NCBI GenBank assembly: GCA_963728045.1
Contig: CAVSIE010000004.1
Coordinates: 372,001 to 436,000 of the forward strand
DNA length: 64,000 bases
Direction of reading: 5' to 3'
From: VRUE01 sp963728045
Lineage (GTDB): Bacteria; Actinomycetota; Thermoleophilia; Solirubrobacterales; 70-9
Each line of letters opens with the position of its first letter. The first letter of the stretch is position 1. A model generated the notes under the pieces. It was not told where the DNA came from, did no database searches, and saw only the letters and a program-made list of their open reading frames with translations. Both the position numbers and the translations under genes were made by a program. This document shows positions 17,667 through 25,400 of the stretch, piece after piece.

Positions 17667-18259
17667 CGGGCGGCCTCCCGGTCAAGGGCGAGGTTGAGCT
17701 GCAGGACGTTCACGCCCGGCTCGCCGAAGAGGGCGAGGAAGCGGCCGTCGGTGTGCGCGGAGACGAGGTCGAGGACCCGATCGAAGGGCAGGCCGCGGAC
17801 CTCGGCGACGCGACGCGCCTGGATGCGGGCGTTGGCCTCGGAGATATGCGGGTCCACACCCGAGGCCGAGGTCGTCACCGTGTCGACCGGCACCTCGTCG
17901 GCACGCAGGCCTGGGTCATAGGGGCGCTCGCGCTTCAGGTAGGCGGCGAGCTGTCCGGCGAAGAAGTCCGAGAGTTCGCGACTGTTCGGCCCGAGGTTGT
18001 TGAAGTAGGTGACGTCAGCGCTGTATTCGGTCGCCGAGGGACGGCTCTGGAAGTAGCGCGGCAGGCCGCGGAAGTCCTGGCCGATCAGCTTCGAGCCGAC
18101 GACCTTGCCGTCGACCTCGACCTTGCTCCCGTTGGAGGCGTCGGGGAAGACCAGCTTCGCCACCCCGGTCGTCACCAGCGGATACGCGACGCCGAGCACG
18201 AGCGTCAGGAAGACGATCGCGACCGCGGCGGTGGTCAGGTCTTTTCGCAGTCCGTTCAT
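17663..18259 (-). CDS. kdpC: Potassium-transporting ATPase subunit C
   Basis: 198-residue accessory subunit with one N-terminal transmembrane helix (about 8-30) and a periplasmic-type domain. It stabilises the complex and raises ATP affinity. Family motifs: LVLGVAYPLVTTGVAKLVFP, GSKLIGQDF, YFQSRPSATEY, SGVDPHISEANARIQARRVA and PGVNVLQLNLALD. It starts one base after kdpA and ends in an ATGA overlap with kdpB, in an unusual A-C-B order. Confidence 0.95.
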   Translation of the reverse strand: MNGLRKDLTTAAVAIVFLTLVLGVAYPLVTTGVAKLVFPDASNGSKVEVDGKVVGSKLIGQDFRGLPRYFQSRPSATEYSADVTYFNNLGPNSRELSDFFAGQLAAYLKRERPYDPGLRADEVPVDTVTTSASGVDPHISEANARIQARRVAEVRGLPFDRVLDLVSAHTDGRFLALFGEPGVNVLQLNLALDREAAR

Positions 18260-18260
18260 C

Positions 18261-20015
18261 TCAGAAGAGCTGGTCGGTCAGTCCCTGCACGACAGGGCCG
18301 AGCAAGAAGGCAGGGAAGAACGTCAGCGCGGCGACGATCACGACAACGCCGATCAGCAGCACGACGAAGGTGGGCGAGTCGGCACGGAAGGTGCCGGCGC
18401 CAGCCGGCGCGACCCGCTTGCCGGCCAGCGATCCCGCCACCGCGAGCGCCGCGATCATCGGCAGGAAACGGGCGAGCAGCATCACCACGCCGCCGAGCAG
18501 GGTGGCGAAGCTGAACGCTTCCGAACCCCCGTTGCCGGGTGCATTGGGCTGGACGAAGCCGGTATAGCCGGCGAATGCCGAACCGTTGTTGTTGGCCTGC
18601 GACATGTAGGCGTAGAGCGACTCCGAGAAGCCCTGCGGGCCGTGGTTGTAGATCGACTGCGTGCCTTCCGGGCTCGCCACTGCCAAGGCGGTCGCGAACA
18701 GCACCAGCAGCGGCGTCACCAGGATGCCGACGAGGACCAGCTTCACCTCCCGCGACTCGATCTTCTTTCCGAGGAACTCCGGCGTGCGGCCGACCATCAG
18801 GCCAGCGATGAAGACGGTCAGCAGGACGAACAGCAGCATGTAATAGAGGCCCGACCCGACCCCGCCGAAGACGACCTCCCCGGTCCCCATGTTCGCCAGC
18901 GGCACCAGGCCGCCGATCCCGGTCAGCGAGTCGAGCGCGGCATTGACGGCGCCGCAGGAGGTGACCGTCGTCACCGCCGTCCAGAGCGAGGACTCGGCGA
19001 TGCCGAAGCGCTGCTCCTTGCCCTCCATGTTGCCGCCGGTGGAGCCGTCGAAGGCCGAAGTAACGACACCGGCGTGGTGCTGGGCCGGGCTGCCGTGCTG
19101 CTCGGCGACGTAGACGATGGCGACCGCGACCAGGAACATCGCCATCATCGCCGCGTACAGCGCCCAGCCCTGGCGGCGGTTGCCGACCATGCGCCCGAAG
19201 GTGTAGGTGAGGCTGGCCGGGATCACCAGGATCAGCAGCAGCTCGACCATGTTGGTGAGGGCACTGGCATTCTCGAACGGATAGGAGCTGTTGACGTTGA
19301 AGAAGCCGCCGCCGTTGGTGCCCAGCTCCTTGATCGCCTCCTGCGAGGCGACCGGGCCGAGCGCCAGCGTCTGCGAGCCCCCGGCGATCGTCTTGAAGGT
19401 GGTGGAGCCGTCGAGGGTCTGGATCACGCCCTGGGAGACGAGGACGAGCGCCGCGACAAAGGCGATCGGCAGCAGGACATAGAGGTTGATCCGGATCAGG
19501 TCTGACCAAAAGTTGCCGAGCGCCGCCCCCGAGCGGGCGGCGAAGCCGCGGATCACCGCCGCCAGCACCGCGATGCCGACCGCGGCCGAGACGAAGTTCT
19601 GCACCGTCAGCCCCGCCATCTGGACGAAGTAGGAGAGGGTCGTTTCGCCGCCGTAGTACTGCCAGTTGGTGTTGGTGACGAACGAGGAGGCGGTGTTGAA
19701 GCTGAGGTTCCAGGGACCGGAGCCGAAGCCCTCGGGGTTCAGCGGCTGGATGCTCTGGGTGCGCAGGATCAGGTAGAGCGCGAGCCAGGAGAGCAGGCTG
19801 AAGACGACGATCGAGCGCGCGTATGCCTTCCAGTCCTGTCCCTCCTCGGGTCGCACCCGCATCACCCGGTAGGCGAGGCGCTCGACCGGCCCGACGACCG
19901 GCGAGAGGAAGACTCGTTCGCCGCGGAACACGCGGGCGAGGTAGGTGCCGACCAGCGGCACGAGTGCGGTGAGGACGAGGAGGAAGACGACGATCTGCAC
20001 CCAGCCCTGTGCCAT
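18261..20015 (-). CDS. kdpA: Potassium-transporting ATPase subunit A
   Basis: 584-residue K+-binding, channel-like subunit with about ten transmembrane helices. Selectivity-filter-type loops are visible: FNTASSFVTNTNWQYYGGE, ELGTNGGGFFNVNSSYPFEN, SAFDGSTGGNMEGKEQRFG and NNNGSAFAGYTG. The ATG overlaps the kdpF stop (TGATG), so the translation start is well fixed. Full length, no break. Confidence 0.97.
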   Translation of the reverse strand: MAQGWVQIVVFLLVLTALVPLVGTYLARVFRGERVFLSPVVGPVERLAYRVMRVRPEEGQDWKAYARSIVVFSLLSWLALYLILRTQSIQPLNPEGFGSGPWNLSFNTASSFVTNTNWQYYGGETTLSYFVQMAGLTVQNFVSAAVGIAVLAAVIRGFAARSGAALGNFWSDLIRINLYVLLPIAFVAALVLVSQGVIQTLDGSTTFKTIAGGSQTLALGPVASQEAIKELGTNGGGFFNVNSSYPFENASALTNMVELLLILVIPASLTYTFGRMVGNRRQGWALYAAMMAMFLVAVAIVYVAEQHGSPAQHHAGVVTSAFDGSTGGNMEGKEQRFGIAESSLWTAVTTVTSCGAVNAALDSLTGIGGLVPLANMGTGEVVFGGVGSGLYYMLLFVLLTVFIAGLMVGRTPEFLGKKIESREVKLVLVGILVTPLLVLFATALAVASPEGTQSIYNHGPQGFSESLYAYMSQANNNGSAFAGYTGFVQPNAPGNGGSEAFSFATLLGGVVMLLARFLPMIAALAVAGSLAGKRVAPAGAGTFRADSPTFVVLLIGVVVIVAALTFFPAFLLGPVVQGLTDQLF

Positions 20016-20104
20016 CAGAGCCTCTCCCCGCGAAACAGCGCATAGGCGAGATAGCCGAAAACCGCGGCGGAGACGATCAGCCCGAACAGCTCGGCGGCGC
20101 TCAT
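20015..20104 (-). CDS. kdpF: KdpF small membrane subunit
   Basis: 29-residue single-helix peptide: MSAAELFGLIVSAAVFGYL, then AYALFRGERL. Length, hydrophobicity, the basic C-terminus and the position directly before kdpA (one-base overlap) identify it as KdpF, a lipid-like stabiliser of the KdpFABC complex. It overlaps a second tiny hydrophobic gene upstream by four bases. Confidence 0.85.
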   Translation of the reverse strand: MSAAELFGLIVSAAVFGYLAYALFRGERL

Positions 20105-20181
20105 ACCCAGTCCAGCGCTCCGATGAGGAAATAGATCAGCCCGAAGGCGGCAACGGCCAGGGCGATCGAGACGAGATCCAT
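20101..20181 (-). CDS. Second small single-helix membrane peptide ahead of kdpF
   Basis: 26-residue peptide: MDLVSIALAVAAFGLIYFLI then GALDWV. It is almost entirely one hydrophobic helix, starts at ATG, and ends in an ATGA overlap with kdpF, so it is the first gene of the kdp transport operon. It could be an additional Kdp-associated micropeptide or a leader that couples translation to kdpF. The placement and overlaps support it as a real gene; its function is inference. Confidence 0.6.
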   Translation of the reverse strand: MDLVSIALAVAAFGLIYFLIGALDWV

Positions 20182-20260
20182 ACAGCGATCGTGCGCCTCA
20201 CTCCGTCAAGGCCGCATAAAGGAACCCGGCCCGCGTATACAGATTTCGTAAAGGTCGCTT
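20182..20260 (-). promoter_or_regulatory. Candidate kdp operon control region
   Basis: The 79 bp between kdpE and the first small gene of the pump operon, both on the minus strand. Read on that strand it holds two similar words, CCTTTACG and CCTTTATGC, about 30 bases apart, and an AT-rich stretch AAATCTGTATAC. These are the only AT-rich bases nearby and could form a KdpE operator and promoter. No direct evidence. Confidence 0.35.
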
Positions 20261-20941
20261 CTAGCCCGCGAAGCGGTAGCCGACGCCGGGGTCGGTGCGG
20301 ATGTAGCGGGGCCCGTCCTCGGGCTCGATCTTGCGGCGCAGGTTGGCGACGTGGGCGCGGAGGACCTGGACGTCGTCTTCGTACTCGACGCCCCAGACCT
20401 CGACCAAGAGGGAACGATGCGTCATCAGGCGACCGCGGTTCTGCGCCAGCGTTCGCAATAGCTCAAACTCAGTTGGGGTCAGGTGGACCGGCTCCCCGTC
20501 GCGTTTCACGGCCCTGGCGACGAGGTCGATCTCCAAGCCATCGGCGGCGATCACCGGCTCTGATGCTTCGGGCTTGGCCCGCCTCAGCACCGCCTCGAGC
20601 CGGGCCACCAGCTCGGGTGGTCCGAACGGCTTCGTCACGTAGTCGTCGGCGCCGGCCGCGAGAGCGCGCACCTTCGCCTCCTCCTCCCCAACCGCGGAGA
20701 GGACGATGATCGGCATCTGGCTCCACTCGCGCAGCCGCTTCGTCACCTCGACGCCGTCTATGTCGGGAAGCATCAGGTCGAGGATCGCGGCTGCCGGCGG
20801 CTTCACCGCCGCGCGATCGAGTGCCTCCTCGCCGGTGGCTGCGGTGACTGCCTCATAGCCGGCGTCTCGAAGGATCACGCGCAGGGCGCGCAGGATTTGC
20901 TCCTCGTCGTCGCAGACCAGCACCCTCGTCGCCTCGTTCAT
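20261..20941 (-). CDS. kdpE: KdpE-type response regulator (OmpR family)
   Basis: 226 residues: a receiver domain (about 5-118) with acidic pocket CDDEE, phosphorylation site LDLMLPDIDG, SAVGEEEAK and the Lys of VTKPF; then an OmpR/PhoB winged helix (about 130-226) with LTPTEFELLRTLAQNRG and YIRTDPGVGYRFAG. This closely follows KdpE, which activates kdp genes when K+ is low. The ATG at 20941 overlaps the stop of the kinase gene, which decides it over longer frames. Confidence 0.92.
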   Translation of the reverse strand: MNEATRVLVCDDEEQILRALRVILRDAGYEAVTAATGEEALDRAAVKPPAAAILDLMLPDIDGVEVTKRLREWSQMPIIVLSAVGEEEAKVRALAAGADDYVTKPFGPPELVARLEAVLRRAKPEASEPVIAADGLEIDLVARAVKRDGEPVHLTPTEFELLRTLAQNRGRLMTHRSLLVEVWGVEYEDDVQVLRAHVANLRRKIEPEDGPRYIRTDPGVGYRFAG

Positions 20942-22086
20942 GGCGCTCCCCCCTCGTAGAGCGGAAGGGTGACAACGAAGCTCGTGCCCTGGCCCGGCAG
21001 TGACTCGATCCCGACCTTGCCTCCATTGGCCTCGACAAACCCCTTCGCGATCGCCAGGCCGAGCCCGGAGCCCGTGTTGGCCGAGTCGCCACGCTGGAAC
21101 GGCTCGAAGATCCGCTCCCACTCGCTCTCCGGTATCCCCGGCCCCTGGTCGACCACGCGGACGACGATATTGCCGTCGACCAACCGCGACCGTGCCGAGA
21201 CCGGACGACCGTCGCTGTAGCGGACGGCGTTCTCCAGCAGATTCGCGAAGGCGCGCTCCAACTGGGCGGCGTCGGCGTCGACCAGAGGAAGATCGGGGTC
21301 GATCGCGAGGCGAATCGACTCCGATCTGGCAACCCCCTCCCGCGCTGCGTCCAGCACCTCCGCAAGGTCGACCGGCTCCGGGTGCGGCTCGGCCTTCCCT
21401 GCCTCGAGCCGTGACATGTCGAGCAGGTTCTCGACCAGGCGAGACAGGCGGTTGCCCTCGCCGACGATCCCTGCGCTCAGCTCGGCTCGCTCCTCGGCGG
21501 TCAACGTCCCCGAGCCCAGGGCGGAGCCGCCAGCGATGATCGAGGTCAGCGGCGTTCGCAGGTCATGGGAGATGGATCGCAGCAGCGCGGTCTTCAGCTC
21601 ATCGCTGCGCCGCAGTGCCTCGGCCTCCACCGCCTCCACCTGCATCCGGTCGCGCTCGCGGGTCAGTGCCTCCAGCTCGGCGAGGGCGCGATCGGCTTCC
21701 TCGCGGCGCCGCTCCGCTTCGAGGGCGCGAGCGCGTGCGAGCCCGGCGACGGTGCTGCTGACGATCGCGGCGATCGCGAACGCGGCCAACGCGACCCAGT
21801 TCTGCTCCTCGGCGATCGTGAAGCGGTACAGCGGCGGGATCTGGAAGAAGTTGAAGGCGACGGCGCTGGCGACCGACGCCAGCAACCCCAGGCGCAGCCC
21901 CCACAAAACCGAGATCAAGAGAATCGCCGGCAGGTACACGACCCCAAGGGAGACGACCGGCGCCACCGACTTGAGCGGGTAGACGAGCAGCGTCCCAATC
22001 GCCACGGCGGCGATCGTCGCGACGGTCCCGAGCCAAGCGGCAGGAGGCTCGTTGCCCAACTCGATGGGAAGCTGGCGGCGAGGCAT
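20938..22086 (-). CDS. kdpD: KdpD C-terminal half: DUF4118 histidine kinase, stand-alone
   Basis: 382-residue membrane kinase. Residues about 18-115 form the DUF4118 four-helix region of KdpD (KSVAPVVSLGVVYLPAILLI, AFNFFQIPP). Then come a coiled linker, the HisKA box SISHDLRTPLTSI with the phospho-His, and ATPase boxes NLLENAVRYS, DQGPGIPE and GSGLGLAIAKGFVEANGG. It lacks the N-terminal KdpD/Usp part, which is a separate gene downstream of kdpB. It is cotranscribed with kdpE (ATGA overlap). The 221 bp to the divergent RTX gene presumably carry both promoters; I see no riboswitch there. Confidence 0.9.
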   Translation of the reverse strand: MPRRQLPIELGNEPPAAWLGTVATIAAVAIGTLLVYPLKSVAPVVSLGVVYLPAILLISVLWGLRLGLLASVASAVAFNFFQIPPLYRFTIAEEQNWVALAAFAIAAIVSSTVAGLARARALEAERRREEADRALAELEALTRERDRMQVEAVEAEALRRSDELKTALLRSISHDLRTPLTSIIAGGSALGSGTLTAEERAELSAGIVGEGNRLSRLVENLLDMSRLEAGKAEPHPEPVDLAEVLDAAREGVARSESIRLAIDPDLPLVDADAAQLERAFANLLENAVRYSDGRPVSARSRLVDGNIVVRVVDQGPGIPESEWERIFEPFQRGDSANTGSGLGLAIAKGFVEANGGKVGIESLPGQGTSFVVTLPLYEGGAP

Positions 22087-22307
22087 CGAACGTCAGGGTA
22101 TGCCTCTCACCGTCCGTGGCCATCAAGCGTTGAGATAGGCAGCTTGGACTCAAGGTCCATCGCCCCGAGCTCGATGGTCTTGAACAGAAGGCGCCCGCGC
22201 TCCACCCACCCTGGTCGCCTCCCAACGCGGCGCGCATAGCCAGCGTCGCAGTCGCCCTCCGGCGACGCTCGATCACCTGTCCGAGTCAACAAAGGACACC
22301 GATCTCG

Positions 22308-23948
22308 ATGAGATTCTGCGCCACCCTCCTCCTCGCCGGCTGCCTGACCGTCGCCCCCGCCTCCCTCGCGGAGGCCGGAGGGCATACCTGTGGCGGCAAG
22401 CGCGCGACGATCGTCTCCAACGCCCCCAGGATCGTCGGTACCAAGGCGCCCGACGTGATCGCCGCCGGCGCCAGGGACCACCTGATCCACGGAGCGGGCG
22501 GCAACGATGTGATCTGCGGCGGCGGTGGCAACGACACGATCTACGGCGAACGAGGTAACGACACGCTCAACGGCACGACTGGCAATGACACGGTCTACGG
22601 CGGTCGCGGCTCCGACGACCTCGACGGCGGCCCGGGCGAAGACCGCGTCTTCGGCGACACCGGCAACGACACGTTGAGCGGCGGACCGGACGACGGCGAC
22701 AGCGTTGACGGCGGGCCCGGAGACGACACCGTCTCGGGTGGACCCGGTGACTTCGACGTCGTCCTCGGTGGGGTCGGCAACGACCGCATCGACGGCGGAC
22801 CTGGCGCTCACGACGTTGCCTCTTACAAAGGCGCAGGCGGGCCGATCGCGGTCCATTTGGGGGACGGCACCGTCAGCGGTGCCGAGGACGAGCGACTCAG
22901 CGGAATCGAGGACGCGCACGGCGGCTCGGATGCCGACACGCTGATCGGTTCGGGTGCAAGCCCAAACCGCCTCGACGGCGGGCCGGGTGACGACCGTTTG
23001 GTTGCCTCCGGCTCAGAGGATCACGCTTTCGGAGGCCCTGGCGACGATACGTGCTCTGGACCACTCGCCTCCGAGGACTCCTGCGGCCCGTCGGATGGCG
23101 GAGGCGGAACCGCGGTCGAGCTCTACGAGAGCATTGCCGACACCTCGAGCCTGGTGATCGCGGGCAGCGAAGGGGCAGACAGCGTGACTGTCAGCGGCTC
23201 CGACGATGGCTACATGGTTCAGAGCGAGGCGGGAGGAGTCCAAGTGAGCCTCGGCGATCGGGGCTCGACCGCCTGTACGAGCGACCCGGCGACCAACTCG
23301 GTCTCCTGTAGTGGCGACGTGACTTCAATTCTGTCCTCCCTTGCTGGCGAGGACGACACCCTGACGATCACCGACAGCGTGCCGGCAAGCGTCTTGGCCA
23401 CCGTCGACGGCGGCAGCGGCAGCGACACGCTGCAAGGGGGGCAGGGCAACGACACGATCTACGCGGGCGATGATCACGACCCCGACAGCTTGGATGGCGG
23501 GGAAGGCGACGACGTTCTCTTCGGGGTCAACATCGCTCACCCTCAGCGGGACAGCGGGGCGGCGATGATGTCTGGCGGTCCCGGTGACGATCTGCTGGTC
23601 GGTGGTCAACCGTGCGACGGCGACCTCTTCGACGGCGGCCCCGGGGAGAACGACAGCGCCTCCTTCGCGCGGGTGCGAAACGACGGAACCTTCGTCGCGG
23701 CGACGATCGGCGGCGCCGTGCTCGACCCAGATATCGCCGGCTGCAACGCGGGGCGAATCGAGCTGGGTACCGAGAAGATCGAGGGCTCCCCCGGCCCCGA
23801 CATCTTGACCGGAGACAGCGGCCCCAACAACCTGCTCGGCCGCGGGGGAAATGACGTCCTCGACGGGAGTGGCGGCTTCGATGACTGCATCGGTGGCGAG
23901 GGAGCAGACCGCGCGACGAGCTGCGAGTTCGCCGCCTCGGCCAGATAG
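22308..23948 (+). CDS. Secreted RTX-like calcium-binding repeat protein
   Basis: 546 residues with a signal peptide (about 1-24) and at least ten glycine/aspartate nonapeptide repeats of the GGxGxDxUx type (GGGGNDTIYGERGNDTLNG, DGGPGDDTVSGGPGD, GGQGNDTIYAGDD). They come in two blocks separated by an unassigned region (about 265-365). Such repeats fold into a calcium-stabilised beta-roll outside the cell. No catalytic domain is visible. An AAAGGA sequence precedes the ATG. The polysaccharide synthase gene begins six bases downstream, suggesting a common transcript and a matrix or surface role. Confidence 0.85.
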   Translation: MRFCATLLLAGCLTVAPASLAEAGGHTCGGKRATIVSNAPRIVGTKAPDVIAAGARDHLIHGAGGNDVICGGGGNDTIYGERGNDTLNGTTGNDTVYGGRGSDDLDGGPGEDRVFGDTGNDTLSGGPDDGDSVDGGPGDDTVSGGPGDFDVVLGGVGNDRIDGGPGAHDVASYKGAGGPIAVHLGDGTVSGAEDERLSGIEDAHGGSDADTLIGSGASPNRLDGGPGDDRLVASGSEDHAFGGPGDDTCSGPLASEDSCGPSDGGGGTAVELYESIADTSSLVIAGSEGADSVTVSGSDDGYMVQSEAGGVQVSLGDRGSTACTSDPATNSVSCSGDVTSILSSLAGEDDTLTITDSVPASVLATVDGGSGSDTLQGGQGNDTIYAGDDHDPDSLDGGEGDDVLFGVNIAHPQRDSGAAMMSGGPGDDLLVGGQPCDGDLFDGGPGENDSASFARVRNDGTFVAATIGGAVLDPDIAGCNAGRIELGTEKIEGSPGPDILTGDSGPNNLLGRGGNDVLDGSGGFDDCIGGEGADRATSCEFAASAR

Positions 23949-23954
23949 GGCAAC

Positions 23955-25385
23955 GTGAGAGATACCGCACTCAAACCTGACCCAAGACCGACGGCTCCGC
24001 AGCAGCAGGAGCCGAGCGTCGCGTCCGTCCTCGTCGACGAGCCGGTGATCCAGGTCAGAGATCTCGAGCGGGCGCCCCAAGAGCGCCGCCGCCTCTACTT
24101 CGTCCTGCATCTGAAGCTGTTCCTCGTCATTGGGATCGGCCTCGCCTGGGCCGGCTTTTCCCTCTGGCTCTCGCTGTCGTGGATCGACACCCTCGGCCAA
24201 TCGATCACCATGCCGCTCGCGATCGCCGTGATCTTCGGCATCGCGATTATCCCCGGCTACCTCAACGCCAACCTGATCGCCTCGCTGCTGCTCGACCGGC
24301 CACCCCCGCTGCGCTTCGATCTCGGCTTTCCCGAAGTCACCTTGGTGATCGCCTGCTTCAACGAGGAGGAGACGATCGGGGAAACCCTCGACTACGTGGT
24401 CGCGCAGGACTATCCGGGCAGGCTCCGGATCCTGATCGCCGACGACGGCTCCACCGATCGCACCGCCGAGCGGGCCCGCGCGCGTGCTGCAGCCAACCCT
24501 GACATCGCCGTCCTCACCGTCCCCCATGGCGGCAAGGCACAAACGCTGACCGCGGCTCTGAAGCAAGTGCGAACCCCACTGATGGCGACCGTCGACGCCG
24601 ACACCCTGCTGATGCCCGCAGCGCTACAGCGCGTAGTCGCCAGGCTGTTGATCTCCCCGCCGGACACGGTCGCAGTCGCCGGCGCGGTCTTCGTCCGCAA
24701 CTCCCGCCAGAACTTCATCACCCGCGCCCAGGAGTGGGACTACTTCCTGGGCATCGCCTCGGTCAAGCGCCAGCAGGGCCTCTTCCAGGGGACGATGGTC
24801 GCCCAGGGCGCCTTCAGCGTTTACCGGACGGAGGCGCTCCGCCGGGCAGGCGGTTGGCCGGACCGCATCGGCGAGGACATCGTCCTCACCTGGGCGATGA
24901 TGCGAGAGGGCGGCAGGGTCGGCTATGAGCGCACCGCGATCGCCTTCACCTCCGCCCCGGAAGATGTACGGGCCTTCGCCCGGCAACGACGGCGCTGGGC
25001 GCGAGGGATGATCGAGGGGCTGCGCGAGCACGGCGGCGCGCTGCTAGCCGGAGGTCGGTCCAACGTCCACGCGGTGCTCGTCAACTTCGTCTTTCCCTAC
25101 CTGGACGTCGTCTTCTCGATCGCCTTCCCGATCGGAATCGTCCTGGCGCTGTTCGGCAACTTCGCGATCGTCGGGCCGATGACGCTCGCCGTTCTGCCAC
25201 TGAACGTGGCGCTATCGATGATCATGTACCACCTGAGCAAGCAGTCATTCGCCGAGGTCGGCCTGAAGGCGCGCCAGAACCGGCTCGGCTACCTCGGCTA
25301 TCTCTTCACCTACCAGCTGTTCATGGCGCCGGTCTCGGTGGCGGGCTACACGCAGGAGCTGTTCGGCGCCGCCCGCCGCTGGTGA
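23955..25385 (+). CDS. Family 2 glycosyltransferase, processive polysaccharide synthase-like
   Basis: 476-residue membrane enzyme resembling PgaC/IcaA and cellulose/hyaluronan synthases. Two N-terminal helices (about 50-110) precede a cytoplasmic GT-A domain with DDGS (163-166), DAD (214-216), the catalytic-base motif GED (306-308) and QRRRW (344-348), then C-terminal helices. The full set of D, DxD, ED and QxxRW motifs marks a processive inverting synthase that polymerises and exports a beta-linked glycan. GTG start, six bases after the RTX gene. It converges on the c-di-GMP operon, and such synthases are often c-di-GMP controlled. Confidence 0.85.
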   Translation: MRDTALKPDPRPTAPQQQEPSVASVLVDEPVIQVRDLERAPQERRRLYFVLHLKLFLVIGIGLAWAGFSLWLSLSWIDTLGQSITMPLAIAVIFGIAIIPGYLNANLIASLLLDRPPPLRFDLGFPEVTLVIACFNEEETIGETLDYVVAQDYPGRLRILIADDGSTDRTAERARARAAANPDIAVLTVPHGGKAQTLTAALKQVRTPLMATVDADTLLMPAALQRVVARLLISPPDTVAVAGAVFVRNSRQNFITRAQEWDYFLGIASVKRQQGLFQGTMVAQGAFSVYRTEALRRAGGWPDRIGEDIVLTWAMMREGGRVGYERTAIAFTSAPEDVRAFARQRRRWARGMIEGLREHGGALLAGGRSNVHAVLVNFVFPYLDVVFSIAFPIGIVLALFGNFAIVGPMTLAVLPLNVALSMIMYHLSKQSFAEVGLKARQNRLGYLGYLFTYQLFMAPVSVAGYTQELFGAARRW

Positions 25386-25400
25386 ACGCGTCGGTGCTGC

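Noticed and set aside
22087..22307. Possible c-di-AMP or other riboswitch before the kdp kinase gene
   Set aside because: Searched by eye for the conserved ydaO/c-di-AMP core and for other riboswitch cores; only ordinary short inverted repeats are visible.
22899..23555. Long open frames antisense to the RTX-like and similar repeat-rich genes
   Set aside because: In very GC-rich sequence the antisense frames of repeat-coding regions stay open; they have no starts with binding sites and no domain pattern.
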